From contig JAGAOU010000085.1 in the NCBI GenBank assembly GCA_017623595.1, forward strand, positions 1-63,096: a stretch of DNA of 63,096 nucleotides, in the 5' to 3' direction. The notes under the pieces were generated by a model. The model made no database searches and was not told the origin of the DNA. It worked only from the letters and a program-made list of their open reading frames with translations. Positions 38,901 to 47,139 of the stretch are shown piece by piece. The DNA is from Clostridia bacterium. GTDB taxonomy: Bacteria; Bacillota; Clostridia; Oscillospirales; UBA644. Both the position numbers and the translations under genes were made by a program. Numbering within the stretch: the first letter of the stretch is position 1; each line of letters begins with the position of its first letter.

Positions 38901-39538
38901 ATACAAGATCCGGTTCCGTGAAATTTTACCTTTGATTCTTTCTTGTTTGCCCTCCTCTGAAAGGGATTTTTTCGAACAAACATTTTTGCACCTGCAAAAA
39001 AACGCGAAAAATGGGGAATAATTCGCTCTTGTGCAAAATGCCGAAAGGTTTTCAACGGTTGTATATTCAAAGCTGTTGATAAGTCTGTGGAAAATGTTCA
39101 AAACCGCGGTTTTAACTGTTTTTTCCGCCCTCGGGAAATTTCGGGAAATGTTCCGAAAAAAGCCATTGATAGCGGCAAACCGTTGATGCAAGGGGAAAAA
39201 TTAAATTTGTCCATCTTTTTGTCCACTCTGCCCATTGGGAAATATATGCAAAAACTTGTACCCTACCCCTCACACCAAAACGGTTTAAAAGTGTGGAAAA
39301 CCGTGTGGATAAGGTTCAAAACCCCGCATTTTTCAAGGAAAAATCCCATTAATGGCCTGTGGAAAACTTTTTGACGGATGCAAAATAATAGGAATTTTGT
39401 CAGGTTTACGTGAATGTTCAATTTATTTCAAATTTAGCCCTTTACAAAGGCGGAAAATTGTGCTATAATAATATATAATATAATTATAATCGAATCATGC
39501 GCCCGCGCACCTGCGCGAGACGAAAGGAGAAAGTCTAT
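38901..39538. other. 638-bp gene-free region with a DnaA-box cluster
   Basis: No gene with a start signal is found. Five 9-mers matching the DnaA box in one orientation are present: TGTTGATAA (39074-39082), TGTGGAAAA (39086-39094, 39292-39300 and 39358-39366) and the perfect TGTGGATAA (39304-39312). Also present are a 14-bp perfect palindrome AAAACCGCGGTTTT (39100-39113), tandem TCGGGAAAT repeats (39131-39139, 39141-39149), an inverted repeat TTTTTGC/GCAAAAA (38983-39000), and a very AT-rich stretch (about 39464-39492) overlapping the degV promoter. This looks like a DnaA-binding or origin-like region. dnaA and dnaN are not in the window. Confidence 0.6.
39441..39469 (+). promoter_or_regulatory. 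Sigma-A promoter of the degV-metK gene run
   Basis: TTTACA at 39441-39446 and TATAAT at 39464-39469 with a 17-bp spacer, 69 bp before the degV start. No terminator is visible downstream until 53202, so this may start a long transcript. Confidence 0.85.
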
Positions 39539-40381
39539 ATGAAAATTAAAATCACCGCCGAAAGCTCCTGCGATCTGTCCAAAGAACAGGTAGAACGATT
39601 CGGTATTAAAATTTTCCCCATGGCCGTAACTCTCGGTGAAGATGTGTATCAAGACGGTGTGGACCTGACCCCCGACGGCATTTTTGAATACGTGGCCGCC
39701 ACTAAGGTTCTTCCGAAGACCAATGCCATTGCTCCCGTTCAGTTTGAAGATTATTTTAACGAGCAGCTGCAGGATGCGGATGCCGTCATTCATTTCAGCA
39801 TCAGCTCCGGGATTTCTTCCTGCTATCAGAACGCCTGCCTTGCCGCAGAAGAGGTTGAGAATGTTTACGTTGTGGATACCAAATCCCTCTCTACCGGTAT
39901 GAGCCTTTTGGTTCTGAAGGCTGCCGAGCTTGCCGCCGAAGAAAATGCGGACGCCAAGACCATTGCGGAAACCTGCCGCGCTTTGGTGGAAAAGCTGAAT
40001 GTTTCCTTCGTTCTCGGCGATCTGGAATATATGCGTAAGGGTGGCCGTTGCTCTGCGGTGGAAATGTTCGGAGCCAATCTCCTCAAGCTCCGTCCCGTTC
40101 TTCAGATGGACGACGGAAAACTGGGCGTTCACAACAAGCTGCGCGGACCCCTGCCCAAGGTTTTGGAGCTCTATATCGACGAACGTCTGAACAATGCCGA
40201 ACCTCGGACCGACCGCGTCTTCTTCACCCATACCTGCACCGACGATACCATCCCCAATCTGGCGAAGAAGTACCTCGAGGACAAGGGCATCTTCAAGGAA
40301 ATCCTTCTTTCCCGTGCCGGCGCCACCGTCACCTCCCATTGCGGAAAGGATACCTTCGGAATCCTCTTCCTCAATGCGTAA
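39539..40381 (+). CDS. DegV family fatty-acid-binding protein
   Basis: A 280-residue cytoplasmic protein of the DegV/FakB fold, which binds a fatty acid and, in characterised members, presents it to the kinase FakA for phosphorylation. The N-terminal TAESSCDLS, the HFSISSGISSCYQNA loop and the C-terminal SHCGKDTFGILF motif are present. The ATG at 39539 follows AAAGGAG at the right distance; a frame extension upstream lacks any start signal. No fakA homologue lies in the window. Confidence 0.9.
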   Translation: MKIKITAESSCDLSKEQVERFGIKIFPMAVTLGEDVYQDGVDLTPDGIFEYVAATKVLPKTNAIAPVQFEDYFNEQLQDADAVIHFSISSGISSCYQNACLAAEEVENVYVVDTKSLSTGMSLLVLKAAELAAEENADAKTIAETCRALVEKLNVSFVLGDLEYMRKGGRCSAVEMFGANLLKLRPVLQMDDGKLGVHNKLRGPLPKVLELYIDERLNNAEPRTDRVFFTHTCTDDTIPNLAKKYLEDKGIFKEILLSRAGATVTSHCGKDTFGILFLNA

Positions 40382-40414
40382 TTCCCGGAATAAAAACATA
40401 AGGACTGAAATGCT

Positions 40415-41551
40415 ATGAGAAAACTGTTTACCTCCGAATCGGTCACCGAAGGACATCCCGACAAAATCTGCGATCAGATTTCCGATGCCATCCTCGATGC
40501 CATTCTTACCGAAGATCCCGCCGCCCGAGTGGCCTGCGAAACCTTTGTTACCACCGGCCTTGTCAGTATCATGGGTGAAATTACCACCACCTGTTACGTG
40601 GACTTTCAGAAGATTGCCCGGGGCGTGATCCGTGAAATCGGTTACGATCGTGCCAAGTACGGCTTTGACTGCGACACCTGTGCCGTGCTGTCCGCTATCG
40701 ACGGACAGTCCCCCGACATTGCCATGGGCGTGGATCGGGACGGTGCGGGGGATCAGGGTATGATGTTCGGTTATGCCTGCAACGAAACCGATACCCTTAT
40801 GCCCCTCCCCATTTACTATGCCCACAAGCTGGCCAAGCGCCTGACCGATGTGCGTAAGGACGGTACGCTGCCCTACCTGCGTCCCGACGGAAAGACCCAA
40901 ATCACTGCCGAATATGTGGACGAAAAGCCTGTCCGCATTGACACCATCGTTATTTCCACCCAGCATTCTCCCGACGTTACTTTGGACAAGATCCGTGCCG
41001 ATCTGATCGCCCATGTCATTACCCCCATTATCCCCGATTATCTTCTCGACGAGAACACCAAAATCCTTGTCAACCCCACGGGAAATTTCGTTGTGGGAGG
41101 CCCTCAGGGGGATACGGGCCTGACGGGACGGAAGATCATCGTCGATACCTACGGCGGTACCGCCCGTCACGGCGGCGGTGCCTTCTCCGGGAAGGATCCC
41201 ACCAAGGTGGACCGTTCCGCTTGCTACATGGCCCGCTATATTGCCAAGAATATTGTTCGCGCAGGCCTTGCCGACCGTTGTGAAGTTCAGTTGGCCTATG
41301 CCATCGGTGTGGCAGAACCCGTTTCCGTTATGGTGGATACCTTCGGTACCGGTGCTGTGGGAGAGGACAAACTCACCGAAGCTGTGTATGCCGTTTTTGA
41401 TATGACCCCCAAGGGAATTATTAAAACCCTCGATCTGCGTAAGCCCATTTACCGTCCCCTGGCCGCGTACGGTCACATGGGGCGTGAGGACTTGGGTGTC
41501 AAATGGGAAATGTGTGACAAAGTGGATGCGCTGAAAAAGGCGTGCCTGTAA
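40415..41551 (+). CDS. metK: S-adenosylmethionine synthetase
   Basis: Makes S-adenosylmethionine from methionine and ATP. The 378-residue protein has the N-terminal [19 protein letters not shown] motif, [12 protein letters not shown] and the [17 protein letters not shown]-loop-like motif, all intact. It starts 33 bp after degV; this gap is far too short for a SAM riboswitch, so regulation is not by a local leader. Cytoplasmic homotetramer in known cases. Confidence 0.97.
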   Translation: MRKLFTSESVTEGHPDKICDQISDAILDAILTEDPAARVACETFVTTGLVSIMGEITTTCYVDFQKIARGVIREIGYDRAKYGFDCDTCAVLSAIDGQSPDIAMGVDRDGAGDQGMMFGYACNETDTLMPLPIYYAHKLAKRLTDVRKDGTLPYLRPDGKTQITAEYVDEKPVRIDTIVISTQHSPDVTLDKIRADLIAHVITPIIPDYLLDENTKILVNPTGNFVVGGPQGDTGLTGRKIIVDTYGGTARHGGGAFSGKDPTKVDRSACYMARYIAKNIVRAGLADRCEVQLAYAIGVAEPVSVMVDTFGTGAVGEDKLTEAVYAVFDMTPKGIIKTLDLRKPIYRPLAAYGHMGREDLGVKWEMCDKVDALKKACL

Positions 41552-41573
41552 TTTTGAAAGAGAGAATACGATT

Positions 41574-42062
41574 ATGAATGACAGAGAGAAGATCCTCCAA
41601 TATCTGGAACAGAACGCCCGCTTGACTGCGAAAAACATTGCGGATGCCCTTGATATGGACGAGACCGCCGTTGCTTCCATCATCTCCGACGCTGAGGCAG
41701 ACGGTACCCTGCGGGGCTATCACGCCCTGGTCAACTGGGATAAGACCGAGCGGGAGCACACCTGCGCCGTTATTGAAATCAAGGTCCATATCCGTCACGG
41801 GGAAGGCTTTGAAGAGGTTGCAAAGCGCATTTGTGCCTATGATGAGGTGCAGGATCTTTATCTCATGTCGGGGGGCTACGATCTGATGGTTGTTCTGGAA
41901 GGGAAGACCCTTCGGGACGTTGCCCGTTTTGTCGGTGAAAAACTGGCGGTCATCGACGGCGTAACAGGAACCGCCACCCATTTCGTTCTCACCAAGTATA
42001 AGGACAAAGGAGTTATGATGGACATCTCCTCCGAGGACCATCGACTCCTCAGCGAGATTTGA
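41574..42062 (+). CDS. Lrp/AsnC family transcriptional regulator
   Basis: A 162-residue DNA-binding regulator that typically senses amino acids. An N-terminal winged helix-turn-helix (about 1-60, with NARLTAKNIADALDMDETAV) precedes a RAM/AsnC ligand-binding domain (about 68-145). It sits 3 bp before an aminotransferase gene, a pairing common in Clostridia, and probably controls that gene or amino acid metabolism more widely. Confidence 0.9.
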   Translation: MNDREKILQYLEQNARLTAKNIADALDMDETAVASIISDAEADGTLRGYHALVNWDKTEREHTCAVIEIKVHIRHGEGFEEVAKRICAYDEVQDLYLMSGGYDLMVVLEGKTLRDVARFVGEKLAVIDGVTGTATHFVLTKYKDKGVMMDISSEDHRLLSEI

Positions 42063-42065
42063 CCT

Positions 42066-43241
42066 ATGAGTTTGAATTATCAAGACCTGTTGAATCCCGT
42101 GGCGCGGGATATGAAACCTTCGGGAATCCGCAAGTTTTTTGACCTTGCGGGCTCCATGCAGGATGTTGTTACGCTGAGCATCGGGGAGCCCGATTTCAAG
42201 ACGCCCTGGCATATTCGGGAGGCGGGCATCCGTAACCTGAACGAGGGCAAAACCGCCTATACCCCCAATTCCGGGCTGGTCCCTCTCCGCCGCGCCATTT
42301 CTTCTTATATGTCCCGCCGTTTTGGGCTGGAATACGACCCCGACGGGGAAGTGATTGTCACCGTTGGGGGCAGTGAGGGAATCGATGTCACCATGCGCAC
42401 ACTGCTTTGCCCCGGGGATGAGGTGCTGATTCCCGAGCCCTGCTTTGTTTGCTATGCTCCTCTTGCCGCCATGGCCGGGGCAACTCCCATCCCCCTTCCC
42501 ACCTTCGAGAAGGATGCCTTCCGTCTCACTCCTGAGACACTGAAGGCCGCCATCACCCCCAGAACCAAGCTTTTGGTTCTCTCTTACCCCAACAATCCCA
42601 CGGGGGCCATTATGACCAAGGCGGATTATGAGGCTATTGCCGCCGTTCTGCGCGGTACGGACGTTCTGGTGGTCACCGATGAGATTTATATTGAGTTGGC
42701 CTATACAAAAGAACCCCTCGTTTCCTTTGCCTCCATTGATGGCATGCGGGAACGGACGGTGGTGGTCAACGGTTTTTCCAAGGCCTATGCCATGACAGGG
42801 TGGCGTATGGGGTATCTTTGCGGTCCCAGAGAACTGATGCTGCCCGCCTTGAAAATTCATCAGTTCGGGATTATGTCTGCCCCCACCACCAGCCAATATG
42901 CCGCCGTGGAAGCGCTGGAGAACGGTGCTGAGGACGTGGCGATGATGCGGGAGAAGTACAACATGCGCCGCAAGTTTCTTCTGAGGACCTTTGAACGGCT
43001 CAACATTCCTTGCTTTGAGCCCTTGGGGGCCTTTTATGTGTTCCCCAATCTCAGCCGCTACGGCTTGAATTCTGAAGAATTCTGCCGCCGCTTCCTGGAA
43101 GAGGAAAAGGTTGCCATGGTTCCGGGAAGTGCCTTTGGGGAAAGCGGTGAGGGCTTCGCTCGGATCTCTTATGCCTATTCCATGGATCATCTGAAAATCG
43201 CCATGGACCGTTTGGAACGGTTCATTGCCCGTCTGGAGTGA
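42066..43241 (+). CDS. PLP-dependent class I/II aminotransferase
   Basis: A 391-residue fold-type I aminotransferase. The PLP lysine is K239 in NGFSKAYAMTGWR. SIGEPDF, SYPNNPTGA, VTDEIY and the C-terminal ARISYAYS motif, whose arginine binds the substrate carboxylate, are all present. It belongs to the aspartate/aromatic/alanine aminotransferase group; the exact amino donor cannot be read from the sequence. It lies directly behind the Lrp regulator and just before ispE. Confidence 0.92.
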   Translation: MSLNYQDLLNPVARDMKPSGIRKFFDLAGSMQDVVTLSIGEPDFKTPWHIREAGIRNLNEGKTAYTPNSGLVPLRRAISSYMSRRFGLEYDPDGEVIVTVGGSEGIDVTMRTLLCPGDEVLIPEPCFVCYAPLAAMAGATPIPLPTFEKDAFRLTPETLKAAITPRTKLLVLSYPNNPTGAIMTKADYEAIAAVLRGTDVLVVTDEIYIELAYTKEPLVSFASIDGMRERTVVVNGFSKAYAMTGWRMGYLCGPRELMLPALKIHQFGIMSAPTTSQYAAVEALENGAEDVAMMREKYNMRRKFLLRTFERLNIPCFEPLGAFYVFPNLSRYGLNSEEFCRRFLEEEKVAMVPGSAFGESGEGFARISYAYSMDHLKIAMDRLERFIARLE

Positions 43242-43245
43242 TGTT

Positions 43246-44079
43246 GTGCAGACCGAAGCTTACGCAAAGGTCAATCTGACCTTGGATATTACCGGGCGGG
43301 ACGAGCGGGGATATCACCTGCTGTCCTCCCTGTTTGCTACGGTTTCACTGTCTGATACGGTGACGCTGACACCGGGAGGAGAGACGATCACCATGTCCTG
43401 TGACTGGCCCTTTATTCCCGTGGATGACCGAAACCTCTGCATCAAGGCCGTCCGTTGCTTTTTTAACGAACTGTCCTTGCCTGAGGAAGGGCTTCACATA
43501 GACCTGAAGAAACGGATTCCCGTTTGTGCCGGTCTCGGTGGCGGTTCCTCCGATGCGGCGGCCGTGATCCGCTTGCTCTGCCGTCATTACGGGGTTGCCG
43601 AGACCGACCCCGCGGTGCATCGGATTGCGGTCCGTGTGGGCGCCGATGTTCCCTTTTTTCTGAAGGGAGGTCTTTGCCTTGCGGAGGGCATCGGGGATAT
43701 TCTTACTCCCCAGCCTTCGCTCCGAGGATACACCCTTTTGATTGCAAAAACCTCCGAGCGAGCCTCCACCCCCGATGTGTATCGGGTTTATGACAGCCTT
43801 GCCCGTTCCGCAGCCCTCTCCACCCCGTCCTTTTTGCAGGCGCTACGGCGAGGAGAAGATATTGCTCCCTATGTCTCCAATCACCTCACAGAGGCCGCAT
43901 CCACCCTCTGCCCCTCGGTCCCCCGTCTGAAAGCGCAGCTGATTTCCCTCGGTGCCTGCGCCGCAGAGATGAGCGGAAGCGGAAGCGCCGTCTACGGCCT
44001 GTTTCGAGAGGAGAAAACCGCGCGAAAAGCAAAGAAACTGATCGATGCACGATTCTGTCGGATCTGTCGCTTCGTTTGA
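43246..44079 (+). CDS. ispE: 4-diphosphocytidyl-2-C-methyl-D-erythritol kinase
   Basis: GHMP kinase of the MEP isoprenoid pathway. The 277-residue protein shows the N-terminal AYAKVNLTLDI, the ATP-binding GLGGGSSDAAAV loop and the C-terminal SGSGSAVYGLF motif. The GTG at 43246 was chosen because CTGGAG lies 8 bp upstream and the protein then begins with the usual family N-terminus; a TTG further upstream would overlap the aminotransferase. The cysteine/arginine-rich last residues are normal variation. Confidence 0.94.
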   Translation: MQTEAYAKVNLTLDITGRDERGYHLLSSLFATVSLSDTVTLTPGGETITMSCDWPFIPVDDRNLCIKAVRCFFNELSLPEEGLHIDLKKRIPVCAGLGGGSSDAAAVIRLLCRHYGVAETDPAVHRIAVRVGADVPFFLKGGLCLAEGIGDILTPQPSLRGYTLLIAKTSERASTPDVYRVYDSLARSAALSTPSFLQALRRGEDIAPYVSNHLTEAASTLCPSVPRLKAQLISLGACAAEMSGSGSAVYGLFREEKTARKAKKLIDARFCRICRFV

Positions 44080-44120
44080 ATATAATTGAAATTTTACGTC
44101 TTGAAAGGAATATAAACACA

Positions 44121-46739
44121 ATGCATAGCATGGGTTTGAATGAAATCCGGGAGAAATATCTCTCCTACTTTGAAACTAAGGGGCATCTGAGACTCCCCAG
44201 CTACCCCCTCGTTCCCATTAACGACAAATCACTTCTTCTGATCAACTCCGGCATGGCTCCCATGAAAAAATTCTTCACCGGGGAAGAAGAGCCTCCCCGC
44301 CGTCGGGTCACTACCTGTCAGAAGTGTATCCGTACCCCCGATCTGGAGCGCGTAGGCAAGACCGCACGTCACGGTACCTATTTCGAAATGCTCGGCAACT
44401 TCTCCTTCGGCGACTATTTCAAAGAAGAAGCCATTGCCTTCTCCTGGGAATTTCTGACCAAGGTTTTGGAAATCCCCGAAAATCTCCTTTGGCCCTCCAT
44501 TTACGAAGGAGATGAGGAAGCCTATCACATCTGGAAGGATCAGATCGGCGTTCCCGAGGAGCACATCGTTCGCCTCGGTAAGGCCGACAACTTCTGGGAG
44601 CACGGCTCCGGTCCCTGCGGCCCCTGCTCCGAGATCTACTTCGATCGCGGTGAAAAGTACGGCTGCGGTTCCCCCGATTGCAAACCCGGTTGCGAATGTG
44701 ACCGTTATATGGAAATCTGGAACAACGTGTTCTCCCAGTTCAACAACGACGGCAAGGGCAATTATACCGAGCTTGCCCAGAAGAACATCGATACGGGTAT
44801 GGGGTTGGAACGCCTCGCTTGCGTTATGCAGGGCGTGGACAATATGTTTGAGGTTGATACCATCCGCAACATCCTCAATACCGTCTGCCGCATTTCCGGT
44901 AAGAATTACGGCGATGATGCCGACGACGATGTTTCCATCCGCATTATTACCGACCACGTCCGCAGTGCTTCCTTCATGATCTGCGACGGTGTTCTTCCCT
45001 CCAACGAAGGGCGCGGCTACGTTCTTCGCCGCATCATCCGCAGAGCTGCCCGTCACGGCCGCCTGCTGGGCATTGAGGGTTCCTTCCTCGGCGGAGAACT
45101 GTGCGACATCGTCATCCGCGACAACGAAGGCGCATATCCTGAGCTGAAGGACAAGGCCGCCTTCATCAAGAAAGTTCTCTCTCTGGAAGAAGAACGCTTT
45201 GATGCCACCATCGACCAGGGACTTTCCATTCTCTCCGAAATGACCGCCGCCGCCAAGGAAAAGGGCGAAAAGACTCTTTGCGGCGCCGACGTCTTCAAGC
45301 TTTATGATACCTATGGGTTCCCCATTGACCTGACCCGCGAAATCGCTTCCGAGCAGGGGCTTGATGTGGACGAAGAGGGCTTTGATGCTCTCATGCTGGA
45401 GCAGAAAACCCGTGCCCGTGCCGCCCGCGCCAACATCAGCGGCTGGTCCGACGCCACCAAATCCGCTATTACCGCTCTCCCCAAAACCGAATTTTTGGGA
45501 TATACCGAAGAATCCTGCCAGGGTAAGATCCTTGCTATTTTCGTAGATGACGAAGCTGTGGAAACGGTTTCCGAAGGAGACTGTACGCTGGTTCTCGACC
45601 GCACCGTGTTCTATGGAGAAGGCGGCGGCCAGGTTGGCGATACCGGTACGGTTGCCCTTAACGGCGCTGTGGTTGCCGATGTGACCGACACCAAGAAGAC
45701 CGAGGGTGTATATCTCCATCTTTGCACGCTGACCGACGGGGCTCTGTCTGTGGGCGACTCCGTTTCTGTTGCGATTCAGCCGTTCCGCCGTGCAGCCATT
45801 CGTCGTGACCACTCCTCCGCCCACCTGCTCCAGTCCGCTCTTCGTAAGGTGCTGGGGGATCATGTGGCTCAGGCAGGCTCTTATGTGGATGAGCACCGTA
45901 TGCGTTTCGACTTCACCCATTTTGCCGCCATGACTCCCGAAGAAATCAAGCAGACCGAAGTCATCGTCAATCAATATATCTTCTCTGCGCTTCCCGTTAC
46001 CGCTACGGTTATGTCCATCGAGGACGCCAGGAAGTCCGGTGCCATCGCTCTCTTCGGCGAGAAGTACGGTAAGGAAGTCCGTGTGGTTAAGATGGGCGAT
46101 ATTTCCACCGAATTCTGCGCCGGTACCCATGTAGATAACACCTCCAATATCGGAATGTTCCATATCCTCTCCGAATCGGGCATTTCCGCAGGGGTTCGTC
46201 GTATTGAAGCTGTTACAGGTCTTAATGTTCTTGACCTTCTGGTGGAGAAGGAATCGGTTATTTCCCGTTCCGCTGCCGCTTTGAAGGGCAACGCCGCCGA
46301 TCTGGAAGGCCGTTGCGAATCGGTGATGAACGAGCTTAAGTCCGCTCAGAAGCAGATCGCCGAGCTGACTGAAAAGCAGGCCTCTGCCTTTGCCGACTCC
46401 CTCCTTGCTAAGGCTGAAGATGTGAACGGTACGCCTTTTGTCTGTTGCACCGTGGACGGCGATGCCGCGTTCCTGCGCACCGTTGCCGATCAGATGCGGG
46501 CAAAGAACCCCGATGCGGTCATTCTTCTCTCCGCTACGACCGACGGTAAGGTGATGTTTGCCTCCGCTTGCGGTGTCAATGCGGTGAAGAAGGGCAACCA
46601 TGCGGGCAACCTGGTCAAGAAGGCCGCAACCCTCTGCGGTGGCGGCGGTGGCGGACGTCCCGACTGTGCCGCAGCAGGTGGCCGCGATGCCTCCCATCTG
46701 GCCGAAGTTCCCGCCGCAGTGCGTGAGCTTGTGAAGTAA
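44121..46739 (+). CDS. alaS: Alanyl-tRNA synthetase
   Basis: An 872-residue class II synthetase. Catalytic domain at the N-terminus (GLNEIREKYLSYFETKGH, motif 2 and 3 regions). The editing domain has the zinc-binding HSSAHLL and CAGTHV motifs, and the C-terminal C-Ala domain ends in a glycine-rich GGGGGGRPDCAAAGGRD stretch typical of AlaS. The ATG at 44121 lies 11 bp after GAAAGGA. There is no T-box leader; the gap to ispE is only 41 bp. Confidence 0.97.
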   Translation: MHSMGLNEIREKYLSYFETKGHLRLPSYPLVPINDKSLLLINSGMAPMKKFFTGEEEPPRRRVTTCQKCIRTPDLERVGKTARHGTYFEMLGNFSFGDYFKEEAIAFSWEFLTKVLEIPENLLWPSIYEGDEEAYHIWKDQIGVPEEHIVRLGKADNFWEHGSGPCGPCSEIYFDRGEKYGCGSPDCKPGCECDRYMEIWNNVFSQFNNDGKGNYTELAQKNIDTGMGLERLACVMQGVDNMFEVDTIRNILNTVCRISGKNYGDDADDDVSIRIITDHVRSASFMICDGVLPSNEGRGYVLRRIIRRAARHGRLLGIEGSFLGGELCDIVIRDNEGAYPELKDKAAFIKKVLSLEEERFDATIDQGLSILSEMTAAAKEKGEKTLCGADVFKLYDTYGFPIDLTREIASEQGLDVDEEGFDALMLEQKTRARAARANISGWSDATKSAITALPKTEFLGYTEESCQGKILAIFVDDEAVETVSEGDCTLVLDRTVFYGEGGGQVGDTGTVALNGAVVADVTDTKKTEGVYLHLCTLTDGALSVGDSVSVAIQPFRRAAIRRDHSSAHLLQSALRKVLGDHVAQAGSYVDEHRMRFDFTHFAAMTPEEIKQTEVIVNQYIFSALPVTATVMSIEDARKSGAIALFGEKYGKEVRVVKMGDISTEFCAGTHVDNTSNIGMFHILSESGISAGVRRIEAVTGLNVLDLLVEKESVISRSAAALKGNAADLEGRCESVMNELKSAQKQIAELTEKQASAFADSLLAKAEDVNGTPFVCCTVDGDAAFLRTVADQMRAKNPDAVILLSATTDGKVMFASACGVNAVKKGNHAGNLVKKAATLCGGGGGGRPDCAAAGGRDASHLAEVPAAVRELVK

Positions 46740-46760
46740 ATGACGGAAAGGAATTCGACT

Positions 46761-47102
46761 ATGTGCGTTTTCTGTAAGATAATTTCGGGGGAAATCCCCT
46801 CCAAAAAAGCCTATGAGGACGATTCGGTTCTTGCCATTTATGATATCAATCCTCAGGCGCCCGTTCATATTGTCTTTATGCCCAAGCAGCATATCCTTAC
46901 CTCCGCCGACGGCATCAACGAAGAGAATTGCGAAATCATCGGCAAGATCTTTGTTGCTATCGCCAAGGTTGCCAAGGAGTTGGGATTGAAGGACGGTTAT
47001 CGCATTATCAATAATTGCGGTGCCGCCGCCGGGCAGACCGTTGCCCATATCCATTTTCATCTCCTTGCCGGTAAAGACGGTATGAGCGAACACATGATCT
47101 GA
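46761..47102 (+). CDS. HIT family nucleotide-binding hydrolase (HinT-like)
   Basis: A 113-residue histidine-triad protein acting on nucleoside phosphoramidates or similar substrates. CVFCKIISGEIPSKK at the N-terminus holds a zinc-type cysteine pair, and the catalytic triad is in VAHIHFHLLAG near the C-terminus. The ATG at 46761 is 10 bp after GGAAAGGA; an ATG at 46740 directly after the alaS stop has no ribosome-binding site. It is likely part of the alaS transcript. Confidence 0.93.
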   Translation: MCVFCKIISGEIPSKKAYEDDSVLAIYDINPQAPVHIVFMPKQHILTSADGINEENCEIIGKIFVAIAKVAKELGLKDGYRIINNCGAAAGQTVAHIHFHLLAGKDGMSEHMI

Positions 47103-47139
47103 TCGTTTTCTTCTTTATATTCTCGAAAGGACCTTATCT

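Noticed and set aside
39074-39366. Declaring the DnaA-box cluster to be the chromosomal origin
   Set aside because: dnaA and dnaN are absent and gene direction does not switch on either side. Kept as a DnaA-box cluster, with origin status left open.
40382-40414. SAM riboswitch before metK
   Set aside because: The gap is only 33 bp and holds just a ribosome-binding region.
44080-44120. T-box leader before alaS
   Set aside because: Only 41 bp separate ispE and alaS; a T-box needs more than 150 nt and a terminator.
44229-47093. A 954-codon open frame on the minus strand opposite alaS
   Set aside because: Antisense shadow of a complete AlaS; composition is unnatural and no start signal is present.
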